From Streptosporangiaceae bacterium (GTDB lineage Bacteria; Actinomycetota; Actinomycetes; Streptosporangiales; Streptosporangiaceae): 13,173 nt of DNA. Shown piece after piece: positions 7,443 to 13,173 of this stretch. How positions within the stretch are numbered: position 1 is the stretch's first letter; the number at the start of each line of letters is the position of its first letter. The notes beneath the pieces are model-generated. The model ran no database searches. It was given only the letters and a program-made list of their open reading frames with translations, and was not told the DNA's origin. Made by a program: the position numbers and the translations under genes. The stretch is from assembly GCA_025934635.1 (NCBI GenBank), contig JAICWX010000243.1, positions 1 to 13,173 of the forward strand, written 5' to 3'.

Positions 7443-7912
7443 GAATCCACGCTACAACCGGGACGGTGACCCTCGGTGGTGACGGCGCCGCACTCGGGGC
7501 AGACCAGGTGGGCGAAGCAGGCGGACTCGCCGCCCTGGTCCTCGGGGACCGAGGCCGCCAGCAGGCGGGCGAGGACGGCGGCCTGCGAATGGTCCACGTC
7601 CCTGGTCGCGGTGAGCAGGGTCAGCGGCCGGCCGGACGCCGCCAGCGCGCGCAGCCGGCCGAGCGCGGCCCGCTGGCTGCTGCCGGTGAGCTCGCCGAGG
7701 TAGCGCTGGCGGAACTCGTCGAACTTGGCCGGGTCGTGACCGTACCATCGGCGCAGGTCAGCCGACGGGGCGACGTCCTTGGCCCAGTCGTCCAGCTGGG
7801 CCACGTCCTTGCCCACGCCGCGCGGCCAGATCCGGTCGACCAGCACCCGGGCGCCGTCCTGCGCCGACGGCCGTTCGTAGATGCGGCGGACCCTGATGTC
7901 GGGCTGACTCAT
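7439..7912 (-). CDS. DUF488-family protein with C-terminal Cys/His cluster
   Basis: This is a 157-residue protein. Residues 6-118 match the DUF488 (YeaO-like) family: IRVRRIYERP, GARVLVDRIWPRGVGKD (20-36), LDDWAKDVAPSADLRRWYGHDP (40-61), FRQRYLGEL, and LTLLTATRDVDHSQAAVLARLL (97-118). The family has no firmly known function. Beyond the usual end, residues 132-153 carry Cys132, His135, Cys138, Cys141, His149 and Cys153, which looks like a small zinc-binding knuckle. The start ATG has GGGAGGT (7921-7927 on the plus strand) 8 nt upstream. It sits 22 bases after the MEDS-domain gene and overlaps the 3-hydroxybutyrate dehydrogenase start by 4 bases, forming the middle of a three-gene operon. Confidence 0.85.
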   Translation of the reverse strand: MSQPDIRVRRIYERPSAQDGARVLVDRIWPRGVGKDVAQLDDWAKDVAPSADLRRWYGHDPAKFDEFRQRYLGELTGSSQRAALGRLRALAASGRPLTLLTATRDVDHSQAAVLARLLAASVPEDQGGESACFAHLVCPECGAVTTEGHRPGCSVDS

Positions 7913-7934
7913 CCCGTGCTACCTCCCGCGGCGG

Positions 7935-8870
7935 TTACCGGCGCAGGTCGACCCAGACGGTCTTGCCCGCCTTCCCCAGCGACTCTACGCCCCACTCGCG
8001 GGCCAGCGCGTCCACCGCTCCCAGGCCGTGCAGCGGGATCGGCATCAGCGCCGCCCGGCCCTCGTCGGGCAGCGGGCAGGCGTCGCGGACCGAGATGCGC
8101 AGCGAGCTGCCGCGGGCCGACAAGATGATGGTGAAGCCGGACTTGGCGTGCACGATGGCGTTGGCGGCGAGCTCGGTCACCACCAGGGCGGCGTCGTCGG
8201 CGATGTCCGCGACCCCCCACTCGCGCAGGGTGGCGACCGCGAAGTGGCGGGCCGCCGCGGGCGCCTCGCGCGAGAAGGCGAACGCGCGCACCACGCCGGG
8301 CACCCCGGCCCGGGCGGCCGCGACCGGGCCGACGACGGCATGGTGCAGCCGGCAGACCTCGGCGAAGGCGTCGATCTCGCGGGTCACCGAGTCGGCCCGG
8401 TAGCCGCAGAACAGCGAGAACGGATGCCGGCGGTTGAGCTGGTCCCACAGCTCCTCGAGCTGGACGGCGGCGTTGACGAGCCCGTCGTCCCAGAGCAGCG
8501 CGACCAGCTCGCCGTAGGCGCGGACCGGCCGTCCGTCCGCCGCCGCCTGCCTGATCAGGGTGCCGATCACCCGGTCGAAGGCGGCCCCGTCCAGAGTGGC
8601 GGCATCGCCCATCAGCTCCCGCAGGATCTCGGCGGCGTCGAGGGCCAGGTACGAGCCGTCGTCCCGGGCCGCGGCGAGGTCGGCATCCGCCTGCTCGAGC
8701 CGGGCCTCGAATTCGGCCCGGTGCTCCGGCGTCGCGATGACGATTGCCATGCCGCCGCCCTCGAGCGTGGCCAGCAGGTAGCCGGACACCCGTTCGGCCA
8801 GTTCCCTGTCGTGTCCGTAGAACTGAACGACATGGTCGCCAGCGTTCAGGTTCTCAGTCCCGGCCAACAT
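7935..8870 (-). CDS. MEDS-domain sensor fused to HATPase (RsbW-like anti-sigma) domain
   Basis: This is a 311-residue two-domain protein. Residues 10-160 match the MEDS (DcmR-type sensory) domain: GDHVVQFYGHDRELAERVSGYL, MAIVIATPEHR (41-51), DGRPVRAYGELVALLW (112-127) and FSLFCGYRAD (151-160). Residues 200-310 match a GHKL ATPase domain of the RsbW anti-sigma type: ARHFAVATLREWG, the N box VVTELAANAIVHA (230-242), ISVRDACP (259-266) in place of a normal DxGxG, and HGLGAVDALAREWG (281-294), then KTVWVDL. Such proteins often control sigma factors or partner-switching. I chose ATG 8870 because the MEDS domain starts ten residues later and GGAG lies just upstream; ATG 8939 is an alternative. It leads the operon with DUF488 and 3-hydroxybutyrate dehydrogenase. 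Confidence 0.82.
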   Translation of the reverse strand: MLAGTENLNAGDHVVQFYGHDRELAERVSGYLLATLEGGGMAIVIATPEHRAEFEARLEQADADLAAARDDGSYLALDAAEILRELMGDAATLDGAAFDRVIGTLIRQAAADGRPVRAYGELVALLWDDGLVNAAVQLEELWDQLNRRHPFSLFCGYRADSVTREIDAFAEVCRLHHAVVGPVAAARAGVPGVVRAFAFSREAPAAARHFAVATLREWGVADIADDAALVVTELAANAIVHAKSGFTIILSARGSSLRISVRDACPLPDEGRAALMPIPLHGLGAVDALAREWGVESLGKAGKTVWVDLRR

Positions 8871-8944
8871 GTCTCCAGATGGTGAAGCAGGCTTTTCACG
8901 CTCGAGGCATACGTGCCCCGCAAATGACGGGACATGCATCTGAT

Positions 8945-8958
8945 GTCGCGGATGCGAC
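8945..8958. promoter_or_regulatory. Candidate SorC-regulator site 1 (GTCGC-GGAT-GCGAC)
   Basis: GTCGC (8945-8949) and GCGAC (8954-8958) are perfect inverted arms around GGAT. The core GCGGATGC is identical to that of the site at 8970-8981, 24 bases downstream. It lies upstream of the -35 region of the SDR-regulator operon. Confidence 0.4.
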
Positions 8959-8960
8959 TC

Positions 8961-8995
8961 TGGACCTGTGAGCGGATGCTCATATGCTTGACATA
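8961..8995 (+). promoter_or_regulatory. Probable leaderless promoter of the SDR-SorC regulator operon
   Basis: A -35 candidate TGGACC (8961-8966), a 16-base spacer and a -10 TATGCT (8983-8988) place transcription start at or next to the ATG at 8995. The six bases between -10 box and start codon equal the spacing seen at the stress-protein gene. No ribosome-binding site precedes the ATG. The spacer holds a GAGC-GGAT-GCTC dyad, so a bound regulator would block RNA polymerase. Confidence 0.55.
8970..8981. promoter_or_regulatory. Candidate SorC-regulator operator in the promoter spacer (GAGC-GGAT-GCTC)
   Basis: A perfect four-base-arm dyad, GAGC-GGAT-GCTC, lies between the -35 and -10 boxes. The 19 bases from 8970 match the 19 bases from 10838, before the DUF4432 gene, at 16 positions. 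A degenerate further half (ACATATGC, 8991-8998) lies one 19-base step downstream over the start codon. The encoded regulator gene is the second gene of this operon, so autoregulation is likely. Confidence 0.55.
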
Positions 8996-9780
8996 TGCAC
9001 AACCGGCCGGATGTCGTGATCACGGGACTCAGTGGGGCCGTCGTCATCGTGACCGGCGCCGGCAGCGGGATCGGCGCCGCCACCGCCCGCCGGCTCGGGG
9101 CCGCGGGCGCGCCGGTCGTCCTGGTCGGGCGGCGGGAGGATCCGCTGCGCGCGGTGGCGGACGGGATCACCGCGGCCGGCGGCGAGGCGCTGTGCGTGCC
9201 CGCCGACCTGGCCGACGCGGCCAGCCCGGGCCTTATCACGCAGGCCTGCCTGGCCCGCTTCGGCCGGATCGACGGCCTGGTCAACAACGCGGCGATGTGC
9301 CGGCACCTGCCGGTCGGCGACTGGGACACCGGCTGCTTCGACGAGCACGTGGCCACCAACCTGCGGGCGCCCTTCTTCCTGATCCAGGCGGCGCTGCCGG
9401 CGTTGCGGGAATCGCCCATCCGTTCGGTGGTCAATGTTTCTTCTTCTTCGGGGACGCTGCGGCGCACCGGTCAGTCGGTCTACGGCATGACCAAGTCCGC
9501 GCTCGACTACCTGACCCAGACCCTGGCCGGCGAGCTGGCCCCGGCGGGCGTGCGGGTCAACGGCATCGCGCCCGGCCCGATCGACACCCCCATCCACGCC
9601 ACCTGGGCCGACGACCTGGAGGAGGCGTACCGGTGGCTGGGCAGCCAGGTGCCGCTCGGCCGGATCGGCGCGCCGGAGGAGGTGGCGCTGTGGATCACGC
9701 TGCTGCTCAGCCCGGCGGCCGCGTTCATGACCGGCGCGGTCATCCCGCTGGACGGGGGCCAGGTCATTGACCGCGAGTAA
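8995..9780 (+). CDS. SDR-family oxidoreductase, first gene of the sugar-type locus
   Basis: This 261-residue classical SDR has TGAGSGIG (20-27), NNAA (97-100), catalytic Ser150, Tyr163 and Lys167 (YGMTK), and the I-A-P-G-P-I-D-T loop (191-198), ending in PLDGG. The GRRE segment after the second strand (45-48) suggests NADP(H). Substrate is unknown; the setting beside a sugar-responsive regulator and two sugar-epimerase-like genes suggests a polyol, sugar or sugar-acid dehydrogenase. The ATG at 8995 has no ribosome-binding site but sits six bases after a -10 box, so the mRNA is probably leaderless. The end overlaps or nearly touches the regulator gene, depending on that gene's start. Confidence 0.9.
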   Translation: MHNRPDVVITGLSGAVVIVTGAGSGIGAATARRLGAAGAPVVLVGRREDPLRAVADGITAAGGEALCVPADLADAASPGLITQACLARFGRIDGLVNNAAMCRHLPVGDWDTGCFDEHVATNLRAPFFLIQAALPALRESPIRSVVNVSSSSGTLRRTGQSVYGMTKSALDYLTQTLAGELAPAGVRVNGIAPGPIDTPIHATWADDLEEAYRWLGSQVPLGRIGAPEEVALWITLLLSPAAAFMTGAVIPLDGGQVIDRE

Positions 9781-10744
9781 GAATGAGGGGGTGTCGGAGG
9801 AACTGCTCCTGCGGGTGGCCTGGTTCTACTACAAGGACGAGCTGACCCAGGAAGAGATCGCGAAACGGCTCTCGGTGTCCCGGGCGTCCGTCGGCCGGAT
9901 GCTGGACCGCGCCCGCAAGGTCGGCCTGGTCTCGATCAACCTGAACGCCGACCACCTGGACGCGTTCGAGGTCAGCCGGCAGCTGCGCCGGACGTTCGGC
10001 CTGGCGGAGGCGCTGGTGGTGCCGGATCACGTTTCCGGCGAGGGCGCTTTGCCGGACCTGAACGCGCGGCTCGGCCGGGGCGGGGCCCAGTTCATGAGCA
10101 CCCACCTGCGGCCCGGCGGGACCCTCGGCGTGGGCTGGGGCGATACCGTCTCGCGGGTGCTCGCCGCGACCAGCTTCGGCGCGGTCGGCCCGGTCCGGAT
10201 GGTGTCGCTGACCGGCGGGGTCGACGCCTACCTGCCCGCCTTCCTGTCGTCCAAGGGCGACGGGGCCGGCGAGGGCGAGCTGAGCAGCGCGACCGTCATC
10301 CCCACCCCCATCGTCGCCTCCACCCCCGAACTGGCCGCGGCCCTCAAGGCCGAGCCCTCGATCGCGCAGGTCCTGAAGCAGGCCTGCGGCGTCGAGCAGG
10401 CGATCGTCGGGGTCGGCACGCCCACCGCGGACGCCACCATCGTCCAGATGGGCTACCTGGATCCGCTGGACATCCGGTCGCTGCGCGACCAGCAGGTGGT
10501 CGGCGACATCCTGGGCCAGTTCTTCGACGCCGCGGGACGGGTCGTGCCGCTGCCGATCCACGACCGCCGGATCGGCATCGAGCTGTCCGACCTGGCCCAG
10601 ATCCCGAAGGTGGTCGGCGTGGCCGGGGGCCTGCACAAGGTCGAGGCCATCCTCGGCGCGCTACGCGGCGGCTACCTCGACGTCCTGGTCACCAACGAGC
10701 TCGCCGCCCTGCGCCTCCTTGAACTGGAACGCGCCGCCGCGTAG
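9767..10744 (+). CDS. SorC-family sugar-binding transcriptional regulator
   Basis: This protein of up to 325 residues has an N-terminal helix-turn-helix, LTQEEIAKRLSVSRASVGRMLDRAR (26-50), in the form typical of the SorC/DeoR-like group. A long sugar-phosphate-binding domain follows, with GTLGVGWGDTVSRVL, VGVGTPTADATIVQMGYL, QQVVGDILGQFFDAAGRVV, IGIELSDLAQIPKVVGVAGG and AILGALRGGYLDVLVTNE. Family members bind phosphorylated sugars and usually repress a nearby catabolic operon. The frame allows TTG 9767 (overlapping the SDR gene by 14 bases) or GTG 9791 (10 bases after it, with GAGGGG directly before it); neither has a well-placed ribosome-binding site. Matching dyads before this operon and before the DUF4432 gene are its probable binding sites. 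Confidence 0.9.
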   Translation: MTASKNEGVSEELLLRVAWFYYKDELTQEEIAKRLSVSRASVGRMLDRARKVGLVSINLNADHLDAFEVSRQLRRTFGLAEALVVPDHVSGEGALPDLNARLGRGGAQFMSTHLRPGGTLGVGWGDTVSRVLAATSFGAVGPVRMVSLTGGVDAYLPAFLSSKGDGAGEGELSSATVIPTPIVASTPELAAALKAEPSIAQVLKQACGVEQAIVGVGTPTADATIVQMGYLDPLDIRSLRDQQVVGDILGQFFDAAGRVVPLPIHDRRIGIELSDLAQIPKVVGVAGGLHKVEAILGALRGGYLDVLVTNELAALRLLELERAAA

Positions 10745-10756
10745 TTCGCCCGGAAT

Positions 10757-10794
10757 CGGTCATCGCCGCCGACGACGCACTGACCGGGGGTTTT
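10757..10794 (+). terminator. Possible weak intrinsic terminator after the regulator gene
   Basis: CGGTCA (10757-10762) and TGACCG (10781-10786) can form a six-base-pair stem with an 18-base loop, followed by GGGGG and TTTT at 10791-10794. The large loop and short T-run make it a weak candidate, but it lies 13 bases after the regulator stop codon and before the next promoter, where a terminator would be expected. Confidence 0.35.
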
Positions 10795-10799
10795 GGCTC

Positions 10800-10829
10800 T
10801 TGCCAGGGGGCGCGTTCCGGGCAGATACT
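10800..10829 (+). promoter_or_regulatory. Probable promoter of the DUF4432-epimerase operon
   Basis: TTGCCA (10800-10805) matches the -35 consensus at five of six bases and is followed, after 18 bases, by GATACT (10824-10829), a good -10 match. Transcription would start near 10836, just before two candidate operators, so a bound repressor would block initiation or early elongation. The leader to the GTG start would be about 80 bases. Confidence 0.5.
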
Positions 10830-10837
10830 GCTGGTGC

Positions 10838-10849
10838 GAGCAGATGCGC
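10838..10849. promoter_or_regulatory. Candidate SorC-regulator site (GAGC-AGAT-GCGC)
   Basis: GAGCAGATGC (10838-10847) shares the GAGC-NRAT-GC pattern with the site before the SDR gene. The surrounding AGCA (10839-10842) and TGCT (10853-10856) also form a wider dyad. A second copy follows 19 bases downstream, about two helical turns away. Confidence 0.5.
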
Positions 10850-10856
10850 ATGTGCT

Positions 10857-10868
10857 GAGCGAATGCTC
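10857..10868. promoter_or_regulatory. Candidate SorC-regulator site (GAGC-GAAT-GCTC)
   Basis: A perfect dyad with four-base arms GAGC/GCTC around GAAT, on the same helical face as the copy that begins at 10838. It lies about twenty bases downstream of the predicted transcription start of the DUF4432 operon. Confidence 0.5.
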
Positions 10869-10918
10869 TGGTGCGGTTCTGCCCGTGTCGGGCGCGCGGC
10901 GATCGAGGAGGCCGGCTG

Positions 10919-12055
10919 GTGGTGAGCCTGTGGGGGCGGCAGTGGCGCCGGGACGAGCTGCTCGCCCGGGTGGGGCGCCTCGAGCAGGTGGCCGGGGTCC
11001 GGCTGGTCGAGGGCGGTGACGGGGCCGAACGAGGCGTGCGCCTGCTCCGCTGTTCCACCGGCGCCGGCTTCGAATTCGAGATCCTCGTCGACCGCGGCTT
11101 CGACATCGGCGGCGCCTGGCTCGGCGGGCGGCCGCTGGCCTGGGCCTCGCCGGTCGGGCTGGTCGGCCCCTGGTACTGCGAGCCGGCCGGGATCGGCTGG
11201 TTCCGCGGGTTCCCCGGCGGCCTGGTCTCCACCTGCGGTCTCGACCACACGCTGCTCGGCGGGGCCGACGACTCGGCCGTCTTCAATTACCCGCACCGGG
11301 TCACCGAGACGTACGGGCTGCACGGGCGGTACACCGGCCTGCCCGCCCGGCTGGCCGGCTACGGCGCCCGCTGGGACGGCGACGAGTGCGTGCTGTGGGC
11401 CGAGGGCGACGTGCTGCAGGCGGCGCTGTTCGGCGAGCAGCTGCAGCTGCGGCGGCGGGTCGAGGCCGACCTGGGCGGGAGCTCGCTGCGGATCACCGAC
11501 ACCGTGACCAACATCGGCCCGACCGCGTGCCCGCACATGATGCTCTACCACTGCAACGTCGGGTTCCCGGTGGTCGACGCCGGAGCCGAGCTCGTCTACC
11601 CGGCCGGCCCGGGTACCTGCGTCAGCGCGGCCAGCACGCCCGGGTACCGGCAGCTGGCCGGTCCTGACGCCGCCTTCGCGGAGGAGTGCTACGAGCACGA
11701 CATGCGGCCCGGGCCGGACGGCCTGGTCGGCGCGGCGGTGGTCAACCGGGCGGCCGGGCTCGGGGTCTTCCAGCGCTACGACCCGGCGGTGCTGCCGCAC
11801 CACATCACCTGGCGGCAGCTCGGCCCGGTGGCCTACGTGGTCGCGATGGAGCCGAGCACCAACCGCGACGCCGGGCGGTTCGACGCCCGCGAGCGCGGCG
11901 AGCTGCTGTCCCTGGCGCCGGGTGAGGAGCGGCGGTACCGGCTGGAGATCGGGGCGCTGGACGGCCGCGACGCCATCGAGGCGTTCGCCGCCGGAGCGCG
12001 CGAGCTCGCGGAAGCCCCGGCCGCGGCCGTTCCAGCACCGGCGGCCCCGGCATGA
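10919..12055 (+). CDS. DUF4432-family aldose 1-epimerase-like protein
   Basis: This 378-residue protein matches the DUF4432 family, which has the galactose-mutarotase-like beta-sandwich fold. Marks are the opening SLWGRQW, VLVDRGFDIG-like ILVDRGFDIGGAWLGG, STCGLDHTLLG, ETYGLHGRYTGLPARL with the conserved His, ITDTVTNIGPTACPHMMLYHCNVGFP, and the late FDARERGELLSLAPGEERRYRLEIGAL segment. A role in epimerising or binding a sugar is likely, but no reaction is proven for most of the family. I chose GTG 10919 (GTG 10922 is equally possible) because GAGGAGG lies 7 nt upstream and the family normally starts at this point; the frame stays open back to GTG 10871. The stop overlaps the next gene's ATG (ATGA). 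The C-terminal Ala/Pro-rich tail looks disordered. Confidence 0.87.
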   Translation: MVSLWGRQWRRDELLARVGRLEQVAGVRLVEGGDGAERGVRLLRCSTGAGFEFEILVDRGFDIGGAWLGGRPLAWASPVGLVGPWYCEPAGIGWFRGFPGGLVSTCGLDHTLLGGADDSAVFNYPHRVTETYGLHGRYTGLPARLAGYGARWDGDECVLWAEGDVLQAALFGEQLQLRRRVEADLGGSSLRITDTVTNIGPTACPHMMLYHCNVGFPVVDAGAELVYPAGPGTCVSAASTPGYRQLAGPDAAFAEECYEHDMRPGPDGLVGAAVVNRAAGLGVFQRYDPAVLPHHITWRQLGPVAYVVAMEPSTNRDAGRFDARERGELLSLAPGEERRYRLEIGALDGRDAIEAFAAGARELAEAPAAAVPAPAAPA

Positions 12056-12744
12056 GCCCGCGGCTGAGCGCGGGGATACTCACCGCCGACCTGACCCGGC
12101 TCGGGGCCGAGCTCGAGCTGCTGCGGGGCAAGGCGGCCTGGGCGCACGTGGACGTCATGGACGGCGTCTTCTGCCCGCAGCTGACGGTCGGGCCGGCCTT
12201 CGTGGCGGCGGTCGCCTCGGCCGGCGTCGGCGTCGACGCCCACCTGATGACCGAGGAGCCGCGCCGGCTGCTGCCCGAGATCGCGGCGGCCGGCGCCGCG
12301 GTGATCACCGTGCACGCCGAGGCGACCAGGCACCTGCACCGCACCATGGCGGAAATGACGGAGCTGGCTCAACAGCGGCCCTTCCTGCGCGGGGTGGCCA
12401 TCAACCCGGGCACCCCCGTGCAGGCCATCGAGCCGGTGCTGTGGCTGGCCGACCTGGTGCTGGTCCTGGCGGTCAGCCCGGGCTGGTCCGGCCAGGCCCC
12501 CGTACCCGGCACCCGGCAGCGTGTGCTGGCCGTGCGTGACCTGGCCCGGCGCAGCGGGGCCGAGGTCCTGGTCGGCGTGGACGGCGGGGTGACCATCGCC
12601 AACGCGGCCGAGGTGGCCGGCTGGGGCGCCGACGTCATCGTCAGCGGCAGCGCTATCTACGACGGGGTCGACCCGGCCGGGAACCTCGACCTGATGATCC
12701 GGCAACTGTCCCACTCCGAGGAGGCATCAGATGGCAAGCGATAG
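12052..12744 (+). CDS. Ribulose-phosphate 3-epimerase-like protein
   Basis: This 230-residue TIM-barrel protein belongs to the ribulose-phosphate 3-epimerase family. The metal and catalytic residues are all present: His32 and Asp34 in HVDVMDG, His64 in DAHLM, and Asp177 in VDGGV. The phosphate-binding part is recognisable but altered: VSPGWSGQ (141-148) in place of the usual NPGFGGQ, and SGSAIY (198-203). The usual N-terminal PS-I-L is AG-I-L here, losing a Ser near the active site. Together with the setting beside a SorC regulator, an SDR and a DUF4432 protein, this suggests an epimerase for another ketose phosphate rather than the housekeeping pentose-phosphate enzyme. The start is translationally coupled (ATGA overlap), and the end overlaps the next gene by 14 bases. 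Confidence 0.87.
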   Translation: MSPRLSAGILTADLTRLGAELELLRGKAAWAHVDVMDGVFCPQLTVGPAFVAAVASAGVGVDAHLMTEEPRRLLPEIAAAGAAVITVHAEATRHLHRTMAEMTELAQQRPFLRGVAINPGTPVQAIEPVLWLADLVLVLAVSPGWSGQAPVPGTRQRVLAVRDLARRSGAEVLVGVDGGVTIANAAEVAGWGADVIVSGSAIYDGVDPAGNLDLMIRQLSHSEEASDGKR

Positions 12745-13173
12745 CGGCGGACGGATCGTGCCGCCGGCGGTCCCCATGACGATCACGCAGATCGCCGTCG
12801 TGGTGGCGGACATCAAGTCCGCGCTGCGCTCCTACACCGAGAACCTCGGCTGGGGGCCGTGGAGCGTGTTCGAGTACGCCCCGCCCCTGCTGCACGACAC
12901 GATGGTGCGTGGCGAGCCCTGCGAATTCCGCATGATCGGGGCCGAGACCACGGTTGACGGGCTGGGCTTCGAGCTCATCCAGCCGGTCAGCGGCCCGAGC
13001 ATCTACCAGGAGTTCCTCGATACCCACGGCGAGGGCGTGCAGCACATCGCGTGCATGAAGCACTCGAGCCAAGACAGCGAGGCGCTGAAGAAGCACTGGA
13101 GCGAGCGCGGCGCCGAGATCTTGATGGGCGGCCGGATCGGCGAGTCCATCGAGTTCTACTACGTGGACACCGG
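12731..13173 (+). CDS. VOC-family (glyoxalase/epimerase-fold) protein, 3' end outside window
   Basis: An ATG at 12731 with GAGGAGG 6 nt upstream opens a frame that runs past the window end (147 residues seen). It matches the vicinal-oxygen-chelate fold: TQIAVVVADIKSALRSYTENLGWGPW (19-44), GFELIQPVSGPSIYQEFLDTHGEGVQHIAC (79-108), then KKHWSERGAEILMGG (120-134) and IEFYYVDT. Candidate metal ligands are Glu81 and His105; where many family members have a first His, there is Gln20. This layout resembles methylmalonyl-CoA epimerase-like members, but the substrate is open. It overlaps the epimerase-like gene by 14 bases and is part of the same operon, so it likely acts on an intermediate of the same pathway. 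Confidence 0.83.
   Translation, partial: MASDSGGRIVPPAVPMTITQIAVVVADIKSALRSYTENLGWGPWSVFEYAPPLLHDTMVRGEPCEFRMIGAETTVDGLGFELIQPVSGPSIYQEFLDTHGEGVQHIACMKHSSQDSEALKKHWSERGAEILMGGRIGESIEFYYVDT

Noticed and set aside
8906..8917. GGCA-TACG-TGCC dyad in the divergent intergenic region
   Set aside because: Four-base arms, single copy, no link to a promoter element; likely chance.
8988..8993. Perfect TTGACA next to the SDR start as a -35 box
   Set aside because: No -10 hexamer lies 16-18 bases downstream, and transcription would start inside the coding region; TATGCT at 8983-8988 explains the start better.
8871..9467. N-terminal extension of the MEDS-HATPase gene up to 9467
   Set aside because: The extension runs antisense through the SDR gene and its promoter and has no domain; ATG 8870 is preceded by GGAG and sits at the normal start of the MEDS domain.
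10871..10918. Earlier GTG start for the DUF4432 gene
   Set aside because: The extra 16 residues are Arg/Cys-rich and unlike the family start; GAGGAGG is correctly placed for GTG 10919, and 10871 directly follows the candidate operators.

Overview
This is a high-GC (roughly 70% by eye) stretch of dense chromosomal DNA. It has GTG starts, 4-nt ATGA overlaps between genes, leaderless promoters, and protein families typical of soil Actinomycetota (a MEDS/HATPase anti-sigma-type protein, an NCS1 permease, several SDRs, a SorC-family regulator, a DUF4432 protein). I cannot name the genus. I see no rRNA, tRNA, CRISPR array, phage or insertion sequence. There are 13 complete genes and two cut by the window edges, and no gene-free stretch longer than about 175 bases.

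Region 1 (1-3000) is a housekeeping mixture. It holds the 3' end of an amidohydrolase gene, a MmcQ/YjbR-family gene joined to it by a stuttered TAATG junction, a convergent exodeoxyribonuclease III gene (xth), a universal stress protein gene with an apparent leaderless promoter, and a classical SDR gene.

Region 2 (3000-8870) looks like a carbon-storage and carboxylic-acid block. On the + strand, an NCS1-family nucleobase/hydantoin/allantoin-type permease, an alpha/beta hydrolase very like intracellular medium-chain PHA depolymerase (PhaZ), and an acyl-CoA dehydrogenase of the ACX4/glutaryl-CoA dehydrogenase-like group form one apparent operon. Before it lies a roughly 65-nt leader that can fold in two mutually exclusive ways around the ribosome-binding site. 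Meeting it head-on with no spacer is a minus-strand operon: MEDS-HATPase regulator, DUF488 protein, then a D-3-hydroxybutyrate dehydrogenase with all four substrate-binding residues. A polyhydroxyalkanoate depolymerase beside a 3-hydroxybutyrate dehydrogenase suggests polyhydroxyalkanoate mobilisation.

Region 3 (8870-13173) is a probable sugar or polyol catabolic locus. It contains an SDR gene, a SorC-family regulator, a DUF4432 aldose-epimerase-like gene, a ribulose-phosphate 3-epimerase-like gene and the start of a VOC-family gene. Matching near-palindromic sites (GC-NRAT-GC core, usually GAGC....GCTC) lie in the promoter spacer of the SDR-regulator operon and just downstream of the promoter of the DUF4432 operon. 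This suggests that the encoded SorC-type regulator controls both transcripts. The substrate of this pathway cannot be read from the sequence.

The most interesting observations are the paired operator set of the sugar locus, the candidate RNA switch before the permease, and chains of overlapping stop/start codons created by short tandem duplications at gene junctions.
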